From assembly GCA_946807835.1 (NCBI GenBank), contig OX327699.1, positions 2,473,001 to 2,537,000 of the forward strand: a stretch of DNA of 64,000 nucleotides. Reading direction: 5' to 3'. Of the stretch, positions 55,861 through 64,000 are shown piece after piece. Source of the stretch: Ailanthus altissimus. Lineage: Eukaryota; Streptophyta; Magnoliopsida; Sapindales; Simaroubaceae. The notes beneath the pieces were generated by a model, which had not been told where the DNA came from, did no database searches, and was given only the letters and a program-made list of their open reading frames with translations. The number at the start of each line of letters is the position of its first letter. Within the stretch, counting starts at the first letter, position 1. The translations under genes and the position numbers were made by a program.

Positions 55861-57140
55861 CAAGTTCAGGCTTTGCTATGAATCTGCTAACTACACTTAC
55901 TAAGTGAGCTAAATCTGGTATGGAACACAACATGGTATACATCAAGATGCTTACAGCACTTGTATAGGGTACTTTGCTTATATGTTCTTTCTCTTTATTA
56001 GTTTTATATACTAAAGACTTTAACAACTTAAATTGAGCACTCTAAAGTGTTTACACTGACTTGGTATTGTTGAAACTAAATTTTGAATTACTTTTTTGAT
56101 GTATTCTATTTGATTAAGAGACAATGTACTTATTGACATGTCTTTAACAAGCTAAATACCCAAGATTTGCTTAGCCTCTCCTAAGTCCTTCATTTCAAAT
56201 TCAGAATTAAGCTGATTCTTGAGCTTAACTATCTTTTTTTTCTCATGACATGTAATTATCACATCATTTATAAAATAGTAAGTAGATGTATCCTCTAGTA
56301 GCTAAGATTTTGAAATACACATAGTTGTCATGATTGTTTTTAATAAATTCACGTATCATCATAATAACATCAAACCTCATGTACCATTTTCTAGAAGACT
56401 GTTTGAGACTATAGAGACTCTTTCAAAGTAAGTATACACAATTCTCCATTCCAAGCTCTACAAAACCCTTATGTTATTGTATGAAGATCTTCTTATCAAG
56501 ATTACCATGTATGAATGCTATTTTGACATCTTTCCAATCAATTTCTAGATCAAAAGATGTAATCAGTGAGAGCAAGACTCTTATGGAGCTATGCTTGACA
56601 AATGGGGAGAAGATCTCATTGAAATCAACTCTTTTATTTTGTGTAAAACCCCTTTGCTACAAGTCTGGCTTTGAACCTTGTTGGTTTTATTCCATTTACA
56701 CCATTTTTTAAACTTATAAACCTATTTGCAGCCCACTATTCATTTGCCTTCAAGTTTATCCACTAATATTTAGGTCTAATTCTTCGTGAAAGAAGCTATC
56801 TCTTCATTCATTGCCTTGGCCCATTGATCATTTTGATTGCTGCCCATTGATTCTTTATAGTTATTTGGCTCATTTTCAGCTATTGCATCTACTTTCATTA
56901 GAGCATAGGCTATGAAATTAGTATAGCCATATCTGATAGGTAGTCTAATCTCTCTTTTCTTTACGTCCTTTACCAATTGGTAGTCATTTAACTTAGATGG
57001 CTTGTCATGATCAATTGTATCATTTTTATAATCTTCAGGTTCTTGAGTAGCTAGAATCTTTATTTGAACTATTTTATCTCTAAACTTGTCTCTTAAGTCT
57101 TGAGTTGAAATTGTTGGTTCTTCTTGAGATTTCAGCATAG
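55861..57140 (-). pseudogene. Copia E: reverse transcriptase
   Basis: Minus strand. 56776-57138 is open: 'IRYGYTNFIAYALM' and 'NDQWAKAMNEEIASFTKN', the start of copia RT (family: W-x-x-A-M-x-x-E-x-x-S-L). Further left come decayed motifs around 56560-56640 (family V-x-F-N-E-I-F-S-P-V) and 56265-56300 (region of the Y-V-D-D box). Not functional. Confidence 0.72.
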
Positions 57141-58330
57141 CTTCTTAATTAAAGACCACATATTTGCTTATAATGTAATTAGGAGACTTAAGATCACTAC
57201 ACCATAACTTATAACCTTTAACTCTATTAAGGTATCCTATAAAGATGCCCTTTAAGGACATAGCCTCTAGTTTTTCTTACTGAATATGAGTATAAATAGG
57301 GTAGCCAAATAATCTTATAAAAGTTAGATCAAGGAGGTGGCCATACCACTTTTCTTCTAGTGTCAATAAGTCAATTGCAACAGAGGGGATTTTGTTCACC
57401 AGGTAAGATGTCGTGGCAACAATTTTTGCCTAAAACTGTTTTTGAAGCTTAGCATTGAACAACATGCATCTCATTATTTCCATTAGAGTTTTATTCATCC
57501 TTTTAGTCAAAGCATTTTGCTATGTAGTGTCTCATAGTCTTATACCTTGCAATCCCATTTTGTTCATAATAGGACTTAAATTCACCATTGTAAAATTCTA
57601 ATCTATTATCTGTCCTTAGCCTATTTACTTTCTTACCAATCTGATTTCCAATGAGGGTTTTCCAAGTTTTTTTTTACTTTAAGACATACACTACACCTTT
57701 ATTGAAAAGTCACCTATTAAGGTTATAAAGTATTTGGCTCCTCTATGAGATGGAACCTCTGCTGGTCCCCATAGAATTGAATAAATATAGTCCAGATTTC
57801 CATTTGTTCTATGCACTGGTCTTGTAAATCTCAACCTATTAGTTTTTCCTAAGACACAATGTTTACATAATTTCTGTCAATAAATTGTAACATTTCCATG
57901 CAGATTTTGCTTACTTAATTCACTTAGACCTCTAAGACTCATGTATCCCATTCTTAGGTGCTATAATTTTATTCTATCTGCCTTTGAACTATTCACAGCT
58001 CCAGTTTCACCAATAAGAACTCCTTGTAAGATATATAAACTATTCTTTAATTTTTCTTTATTAGCATTATAGAACCTTTCATAACTTTCAAAACCATTTT
58101 CTTAGCTTTAGATGAACATCCTGACTTGTCATACATGCTTAAAGAAATTAATTATTTTTTAATTCACATATATATCTTACTTGCTCTAGTTCTTTTATCA
58201 TACCATCACTTAATTTTAGACTTATATTTTCAATACCAATAATCTTACAAGCAAGATTGTTTTGCAATAGGACATTTCCACCATCAATGTAGTTAAAAAA
58301 AACAAACATATGTAAATTTGGACACATATG
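57141..58330 (-). pseudogene. Copia E: integrase and GAG-pre-integrase
   Basis: Minus strand in several frames: 'KRMNKTLMEI', 'IFIGYLN' (post-integrase block), 'NGEFKSYYEQNGIARYKTMR', 'HKLWDTRV'-type pre-integrase near 57900-57980. The order is right for copia; stops are numerous. Confidence 0.65.
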
Positions 58331-58339
58331 AAATTAACA

Positions 58340-59318
58340 TCCTGAGTTTAGGATCTATTTACCTTTAGTTTTGTTGTTAGCAGTAATTAGAAGGTCTGTT
58401 GATTTATATCATGTAGTATTAGTGTTTACTGAATCAACACTATCATATGAAGCTACATTAATATGCCCGTCAGTATCTTGCAATTTATGTTTGTGTTTTG
58501 GTTTCTTTTTCCATTTTGAGAAATCTTTGATGAAGTGCTCTTTTTTATGGCACTTAAAACATTTTTTTCCTTTTCTATTTGACTGTGATATGCCATTCTT
58601 TTTGCTATTGTTCTTCTAATTTCTTTTGTTTAATCTTCCTGTTGTTGTTAAAACATCACCGACATCTAAATCTTGATATGAACTCCTTTTCTAGATCTTC
58701 TTGGAGTTCAAGGCAACTTTGACATCTTCCATTATCAAGGTTTCCTTACTATATATCAAAGTATCTACCAAGTGCTCATAGGAATTAGGTAAAAAGTTCA
58801 AAAGGTTATGGCTTAATCTTTATCGTTAAGTCTTACTCCCATGTTTTCAAGATCAAAGATAATTCTGTTGAAGTGGTCAAAGTGCTCTTTAATAGAAGCA
58901 CCTTCTTCTATTGATAGAACATAAAGCTTCTTCTTCATGTATAGCCTATTGGCTAAAGACTTTGTCATATACAGAACATCAAGCTTATCCCACCTTAGAA
59001 AGTGGTTTCTTTTATGACTTCTTGAATTACTTTATCCCAAAGACATAACACAATTGCACTGTGAGCTTTCCTATCAAGTTGATATCTTTCTTTTTGGATC
59101 TTTAGAGCTTCATTTAGATCTTTCATTGTTTTTAACTTAGAAGATGAGGTTTTATGCTTCTGATCATCATCGGCATTAAATGTATCATCTGGATATTCAT
59201 CAATTGCTGCTTCAAGGCCTTGAGAGATCAACATTGCCTTCATCTTGAATTTCCACACATGAAAGTCAGAATTACCATTAAAGATGATGACTTTAGCCTT
59301 TGAAAAAGACCCCATCAC
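58340..59318 (-). pseudogene. Copia E: gag
   Basis: The minus frame 58995-59318 (107 codons) begins 'MMGSFSKAKVIIFNGNSDFH' and continues 'VWKFKMKAMLISQGLEAAID', 'RKAHSAIVLCLWDKVIQEV', the copia gag N-terminus (family: F-x-G-x-N-Y-x-x-W-K-x-x-M). Decayed downstream parts include 'LANRLYMKKKLY' and a zinc knuckle near 58530-58565 ('CFKCHKKEHFIKDF', last Cys now Phe). Confidence 0.8.
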
Positions 59319-59494
59319 TCAATAAAGCTTTGATATTACTTTGTAATCTCTTTAATCAGGATCAATAATGAGAAATTAACCACTAATTCTTTGAATAAAA
59401 CCTAATCACACTCTGGAAAAAATTTAAAGAATCCAAAAATGATAAAGCTAGAAGCTTCATAAACAAAAAAGTAAAGAACACTCACTACTAAAAA

Positions 59495-59800
59495 AGGGCT
59501 TTGGTGATAGATAATATCTATCACAAATTGGGTTTTGTGATTGATACAATCTATCACCTAAAGTCACCTCACTAATCTTTGATAAATCATTTCTATCACA
59601 AATTACTGATAGATAAATTTTGTGATAGATACATTCTATCACATATCCGTGACTTACAAATTTAGTAAGTGATGTGGTAGTTGATGTGTATGCTTATGTG
59701 CCGGCTAATATGTGATAGATGACTATCACTAATTCGTGTTAGAATTCTATCACTAATTTATAATAGATGCCTATCACTAATTTGTGATAGATTTTTATAA
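59495..59800. repeat. Left subterminal repeats of the CACTA element
   Basis: About ten copies of (t)ctatcac(a/t)aatt or its complement at irregular 15-30 bp spacing. The minus open frame 59457-59642 is a by-product. Confidence 0.85.
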
Positions 59801-60390
59801 TTATTTTTTTATTCTCAAATTTGATTTATTTTTTTATATATATAATTAAATTAATATTTATATACTAAACAATATTATTATATAATATAGATTACAAAAT
59901 TAAAAAAATAAACATATAAATTCACAATACTCATTTAATAATCATAACATAAAATATTGAAACAGTATCTAACATCACCACAATATACATGCCAACTTAG
60001 TATGCTTTTCTCTTCTATTGGTAGCCACGTCAACGACAACTACTCATTATACAACTTTTAAACCAAGTCTTTGCCATTTCAAAACTACAATTGTAGAGAC
60101 TTCATAAACTATTGACAAAAAATGAAATGCCAAAGAAACCATATGTTTACAAATTTCTGGAAAATAATTTATTTAAAAAATAAATTGGATGCATTACTTT
60201 AAAATCATTTTAATAACTATGTTCCAGTTATAGTGCTAGGCAAATGATACATTCCCTATCTAAGAAATCAAGGCATGCCAAACATATGTCTCATTTATAA
60301 TATTATTTGAATTGGCAAGTCTTAAGGAATCCAACTCCCAGCTCATTAAGTTAATCTAGATGTTAATAGATTAAATATAACTGTTAATAC
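59801..60390. other. CACTA interior, unassigned
   Basis: AT-rich; no match to SMC4 exons downstream of the captured one and no transposase motif recognised. Confidence 0.4.
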
Positions 60391-60524
60391 CAATATCATG
60401 AATTTTGCAACACCAAGTTTCTCTCTCCTTAGTAGCTCAATGCATGCTTGTGCTGCACTAGTCATTTCTACCATAAAATAATCAAGTTCGAGACATGCTG
60501 TTGAGATAGCAATATCATATTTTG
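60391..60524 (-). pseudogene. SMC4: Captured SMC4 hinge exon
   Basis: 134 bp on the minus strand, 44 codons without a stop after a phase-1 start: 'KYDIAISTACLELDYFMVEM' then 'TSAAQACIELLRREKLGVAK' and 'FMIL'. This matches the hinge region of plant SMC4, the condensin subunit that compacts mitotic chromosomes ('A-K-Y-D-V-A-I-S-T-A-C', 'Q-A-C-V-E-L-L-R', 'F-M-I-L'). It is bounded by ttacag (acceptor, 60525-60530) and gt (donor, 60389-60390), so an original exon with its introns was captured. The host SMC4 gene is not in this window. The ORF reported from 60346 to 60651 only runs through flanking intron sequence. Confidence 0.85.
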
Positions 60525-60985
60525 CTGTAAGAGAAAAAGGATTTAGAAAGAAGTGGATAACATGACTTAATATCACTAAAAGAGTGGCATTTAAAAAGAA
60601 ATGAATAATATCACTTGAGTTAACAACTAACAAGAATGGGTCTGAAGGCACAATGTTTGAAAGAAATCAACAAGGTTGTAATACATTAGCTTTATATTAA
60701 AATGAGAAGGGGGGTAACTTAGGATCACCCGCGCAAAGAGAAACTAATATGTAAGGACATGGAAAAAAAATATAAACTTCAACTACTTGAAGTCATTTAT
60801 TTTCCTGTACAACCAGGATAAGAAATGATGGGAAGTATACATAGATAACAGATTGAATTGATCATAACTATGTACACCTTAAACTTGACACCTTGAACTT
60901 AAGAGCTTCAGAGCCAAGTTATGAAAAATATTAAGAAATAAAAAGCTAGGAAAGATGATGCACCAATCATAATGCATAATATTCA
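60525..60985 (-). other. Captured SMC4 intron
   Basis: Lies between the two colinear SMC4 exons, with a donor-like gtgaat after '..GFID' and acceptor ttacag before 'KYD'. Retained intron shows DNA-level capture, not a retrocopy. Confidence 0.65.
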
Positions 60986-61170
60986 CTATCAATGAAACCT
61001 AAATGACCCATTCTGCCATATATTTCCTTAATTTGGTTGGACTCCTTACCTGTAGTATTGCTTTTAAAACTAATCCCTGAATCTTTTTAGAATCTATTAC
61101 AGACTTAAGTTCAACAACTTATTCAATTGGAATTAGTGTGTCTTGTTATTTAATGCACTTCGTGCAAATC
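60986..61170 (-). pseudogene. SMC4: Captured SMC4 exon upstream of the hinge exon
   Basis: Minus strand: 'KCIK' stop 'QDTLIPIE', then 'VVELKSVIDSKKIQGLVLKA' 'ILQ', and after a 1-base loss 'KESNQIKEIYGRMGHLGFID'. This is the coiled-coil-to-hinge segment of SMC4 (family 'L-K-A-I-L-x-A-K-E-x-N-x-I-E-G-I-Y-G-R-M-G-D-L-G-A-I-D'), colinear with 60391-60524. A stop, a small deletion (about six codons before VVEL) and the frameshift show decay after capture. Translated product is not expected. Confidence 0.82.
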
Positions 61171-61261
61171 ACTTAAGTGTTCTCAATATACACCATCACA
61201 GTAAAGAATAATTTTAAAAAAAAAACTCATGTTCAAATAATTATCATGAAAATATGAACGT

Positions 61262-61425
61262 GTTCTACTTTACGAGCCTCTAATCCTTCAAGCTTCCTAT
61301 TTTCTAAGTCACTTTGCATATTCCCAATGGCTACAGTTTTATTGTCAATTTCCTCAATATATCATCCATTTGTTTTCAAGCATCTTTAAAAGCTTTATGG
61401 CTAGCTTAGTGCTAAAAAAGTCAAC
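61262..61425 (-). pseudogene. SMC4: Captured SMC4 coiled-coil exon
   Basis: Minus strand: 'HKAFKDA' stop 'KQMDDILRK', then after a frameshift 'EEIDNKTVAIGNMQSDLENR' 'KLEGLEARKVE'. It matches the arm segment just upstream in SMC4 ('..A-L-K-A-F-x-D-A-Q-K-Q', '..E-A-R-K-V-E'). Third exon in the right order, so at least three consecutive exons were taken. Its outer border is uncertain. Confidence 0.72.
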
Positions 61426-62195
61426 ATGCACATTAAGCCAACTACTTTCGGCATTATTCTTTACCTCATGATTCAAGTAACTTAAGTTCATATGATGAAA
61501 TAATAGATTCCATCAATTCTTTGAAAAATAAAAATTAAAAATCTATTAAGTGTTAAAGAGATCAAAATGATAATATGTGTAAAATTCCTTTTCTTTTATT
61601 AAGTTTAATCAAAGTATGTGATTAATACGATCTACAAGAGATTCTATCCAAGAAAAGAAGACTAAACATTGTATTTAACATGAGGAGCAACACTTTCAAG
61701 TAACGTGGAGAATATTAACAATTTCAAATAATAAGCCATTGTGGTATTTCTCAAATTGTTTGCCCTCTTTTAACCCTTCTACTTAAATTAGCAAGAGTCA
61801 CACTTGTCATTATAAGTTCTGATTAAATCTACTTTTCCTTATCATCATGAGTTTCTCTATGACTACCAATAATGATTAAGGGAAACTTTCATTCGAGCTC
61901 AATGTTATAACACTAATGAAACTTACAAAAATATTAATAGGGTTATAGCTTGTAAAATTCCTCCGTCAAACGAGACACACTCTAAAAATGAACTAAGATA
62001 TTCATGTATCTCTAGTCAATATAAATTTAAGGAATTGATAGGTGCATTCATTCAAAGTGCAGGAATTCAATGACAACCTCCCAAACAATAAACAGACATC
62101 TAAAAATAAATAAGGCAAAAATGCTTCATCAACTTTCAATCTGTTAATTTATTTCAACCAATGATAAAATGTTATTTTAAATTACAATGATAAAC
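61426..62195. other. CACTA interior between captured fragments
   Basis: AT-rich, possibly more SMC4 or FQR intron sequence. No exon recognised by eye. Confidence 0.4.
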
Positions 62196-62300
62196 CCGCC
62201 ATAGTTTTTCCTTTACTCCTTCAACGGATGCAACTCCTTTCTTTATCTCTTGAGCCAGCTTCTCAACATGTCCATACATGGAATAATAACTAAACTAGAT
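62196..62300 (-). pseudogene. Captured exon of a flavodoxin-like quinone reductase (FQR1/WrbA type)
   Basis: Minus strand: 'FSYYSMYGHVEKLAQEIKKG' followed by 'VASVEGVKEKLWR', then gtttat (donor). Plant FQR1-type NAD(P)H:quinone oxidoreductases begin '..V-Y-Y-S-M-Y-G-H-V-E-K-L-A-E-E-I-x-K-G-A-x-S-V-E-G-V-E-A-K-L-W-Q'; the S-M-Y-G-H segment forms the FMN-binding loop. The fragment ends where the exon ends in the host gene (after K-L-W-Q), here followed by intron-like sequence. One in-frame TAG precedes FSYY. Only this N-terminal piece is present. Confidence 0.8.
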
Positions 62301-62700
62301 AGGCAGATACCCAAAGTTTTCATAATTTTATTTTGATACTAAATCAAAATATAGTAAGGAATTCAACTATGGACAATTCAAGATAAGTTATAATCATATT
62401 TAATAGCATCTAATTTTCTAATAGAAGCAGATTTTCATATTTTAACTGATCAATCAATGGATAATTGCAAAAAGGAAAATATATTGTTTTGTCAAACTTA
62501 AACTTAAATAACTAAATCAAATATTTATATTTTTACGGGTTTATGCTATATCCAGAGTTCTAAAGTATTAACCAGTTAAGTACAAGTTTCAGTTTCTAGA
62601 AGAAAAGGTAAAAACAACAAAAGACTTGGAAGCCATATCTTTAAGTATCTTTATGCCATGAAAATGATGGGCACTTAAAATATATATGCATATAAAATTA
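62301..62700. other. CACTA interior, unassigned
   Basis: AT-rich; no exon recognised. Confidence 0.4.
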
Positions 62701-62945
62701 TATATATGCAGCTCAATGGTCTCTATGGCAGGGGAGTTGCTACGCTGCTAGATTGGGACGAAGAAGCTCTTAGTCCAGTTAGATCAGGGCGAGGGAGTTG
62801 CCGGTGTTGTTGCTTGTTGGATCGAGGCCTTGTGGTGGACGAGGCACTGACTCGACGCTTGGGGTGGCAGATGTTCTGGGATGATGGTTAACGATTAGGG
62901 CGGCAGACATTCTTGGCTGTTGGCATGCTGAGACGATGACTCTTG
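62701..62945. other. GC-rich patch inside the CACTA element
   Basis: About 55% GC against about 25% around it, an abrupt change. The + frame 62706-62891 (61 codons, 'EEALSPVRSGRGSC') is unrecognised. The minus strand is open for a Ser/Pro/Arg-rich stretch in one frame. Could be a third captured host segment (first exon or 5' UTR). Confidence 0.4.
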
Positions 62946-63239
62946 GATATATTTTAAGTTAACGTGTAGTGTTTAGAGAGAATGAGAGGCTAAGGTTTTT
63001 GAAGTTCCAATCTTATAGGAATCATTTTGATGGTAAATACAAATTTGAAAAAGCAAATAAAAAATTAAAATTTTCACGTCATTTCATATATTTTTTAAAA
63101 AATAATAATAAAAATTAATACAAAAATGATATTGTTTTGTCTATTCATTTTTAAACCTTTTTAAAAATAAATGTTTTCAAAAATGACTTCGTTTTGTTCT
63201 ATAATCTTAAAAAGGTTTCTTAAATAATTTTATTTTTTA

Positions 63240-63400
63240 TTACTTTTTATCACAAATTTTTAATAGATAATTAAATTTTTTGATAGATAATAGAATCTAT
63301 CATAAATCACTAATAAATTAAAATTTCTGATAAATTTTATCACAAATTTGTGATAGCAAAATAAATCTATCATAAATTTTCTATCACTAAATCTTCTTTT
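63240..63400. repeat. Right subterminal repeats of the CACTA element
   Basis: About six copies of tctatcataaat/tgtgatag in both orientations, matching the left end. Confidence 0.8.
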
Positions 63401-63749
63401 TTAGTAGTGACTCAAAATATATGGTTTGACATAAGACCTATATTTATGGTCGAAGTAGCCTCAAGCTTGGATCTTTATTAATCAATATGAAAGAAATACG
63501 AAGAGGAGGTTACAAGCTTTCTATAACTTCTTGTATCACTCTAAATGGTTAAGATTTCACATTGATATTCAATAGAACAGTTACCTTAAAAATCAGCCTT
63601 CTATATGCGGCTATATGACCATTGTTTTAGTTTCTACGCTTTAGTAAATGCAATAACAATTTTAACCATCAAGGGCCCTACTTGACTTGCCATGTCAGTA
63701 GTCTTCATAATAAACTTTTAACGGAATTCTGAAATATTTCTTTCCAACA

Positions 63750-64000
63750 TAAATTATGTGGCTAAGATTTCTTTATTATTATTTTTACCCAACCAATAAT
63801 TAAATTTATTGTTGTTATATTTTAATTTTTTATTAAAGTAATAATTAATTCATTGTAATAACAATCAAACTTAGGCACAATTTTTTTTCTTTCCATGTTA
63901 TTACTTCATCATGCATCAATTGCCAAAGAGAAAATTTTAGTGGATAGAAGTATGAAGAAAGCAGGAATAATAAAGTATTTTTCTTGTATTTTCATTAATC
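63750..64000. other. AT-rich flank, no gene
   Basis: Follows the copia E LTR; nothing recognised to the window end. Confidence 0.5.

Larger units (their letters stand above)
59483..63409. mobile_element. CACTA transposon carrying host gene fragments (Pack-CACTA)
   Basis: 3927 bp. Terminal inverted repeat cactactaaaaaag..cttttttagtagtg, flanked by the 3-bp duplication act (59480-59482 and 63410-63412), the CACTA/CMC signature. Both ends carry dense subterminal repeats of tctatcacaaatt/tgtgatagat in both orientations (about 59500-59800 and 63240-63400), the likely transposase-binding sites. No transposase frame seen, so it is non-autonomous. The interior holds an SMC4 gene fragment and an FQR1-like exon, both on the minus strand. 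Confidence 0.88.
54766..63749 (-). mobile_element. Copia E: near-complete element, 5' LTR split by a CACTA transposon
   Basis: Minus-strand Ty1/copia. Left (3') LTR 54766-55243, 478 bp. Right (5') LTR 59342-63749; without the CACTA and its duplicated act it is also 478 bp. Flanks are aaaat (left) and taaat (right), a probable TSD with one change. The internal part has gag, integrase, RT and RNase H, all with stops. Confidence 0.85.
59342..63749 (-). repeat. Copia E 5' LTR, interrupted
   Basis: Parts 59342-59482 and 63413-63749 match the 3' LTR. A decayed primer-site match (gctttgatatta on the plus strand, compare gctctgatacca) lies at 59327-59338. Confidence 0.82.

Noticed and set aside
60346..60651. 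Complete 101-residue protein
   Set aside because: Only the middle 44 codons match SMC4; both ends translate intron sequence past clear splice sites.

Overview
This is nuclear DNA from a flowering plant, most likely a eudicot. It is AT-rich and about 60-70% of it is recognisable transposable-element (TE) sequence. The plant call rests on an intact single-exon zinc-finger homeodomain (ZHD) gene, retrotransposon primer-binding sites matching plant initiator tRNA-Met, several Ty1/copia lineages, a chromovirus (Ty3/gypsy with chromodomain), an L1-type LINE and a CACTA DNA transposon. The species cannot be named from sequence alone. The ZHD gene (40345-40977, + strand) is the only intact host gene seen; nearly everything else is dead or non-autonomous mobile DNA.

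Layout. 1-4284: a minus-strand gypsy element holding gag, protease and only the start of reverse transcriptase (RT) between two LTRs. 4285-6140: AT-rich DNA with two palindromic MITEs. 6140-23215: one or more L1 LINEs on the + strand (endonuclease at 6140-6632, RT to zinc finger at 16560-18995, RNase H at 22584-23215), broken by two copia fragments, two probable solo LTRs, another LTR remnant and chromovirus copy 1 (18996-22583). 23216-26750: AT-rich, with one LTR-like block. 26755-28275: a 42-bp AT minisatellite running into an LTR copy (28276-29429). 30275-32690: a plus-strand copia fragment. 33341-36927: chromovirus copy 2. 36928-42400: the low-TE gene island around ZHD, with a GC-richer conserved-looking block at 37920-38420 and a MITE cluster upstream of the gene.

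42402-54170: a copia element (D) with a second full-length copia (C, 42795-50082) inside its left LTR and a composite of foldback/SINE-like units (51456-52737) inside its gag. 54766-63749: a third copia (E), whose 5' LTR is split by a 3.9-kb CACTA transposon (59483-63409). That CACTA carries colinear exon and intron pieces of a host condensin gene (SMC4) and an exon of a flavodoxin-like quinone reductase (FQR1/WrbA type). It is therefore a gene-capturing 'Pack-CACTA' element and is the most interesting object in the window.

The insertion order can be read directly. In four places, removing an element together with one copy of its target-site duplication restores an uninterrupted reading frame or LTR: the LINE at 18995/22588, copia B gag at 13076/14099, copia D gag at 51455/52743, and the copia E LTR at 59482/63413. 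Three unrelated LTR families here (the left gypsy, the chromovirus pair and copia D) each keep gag and protease but have lost most of RT, RNase H and integrase. Intervals, residue positions and difference counts were read by eye and no database search was run; family names rest on motif recognition.
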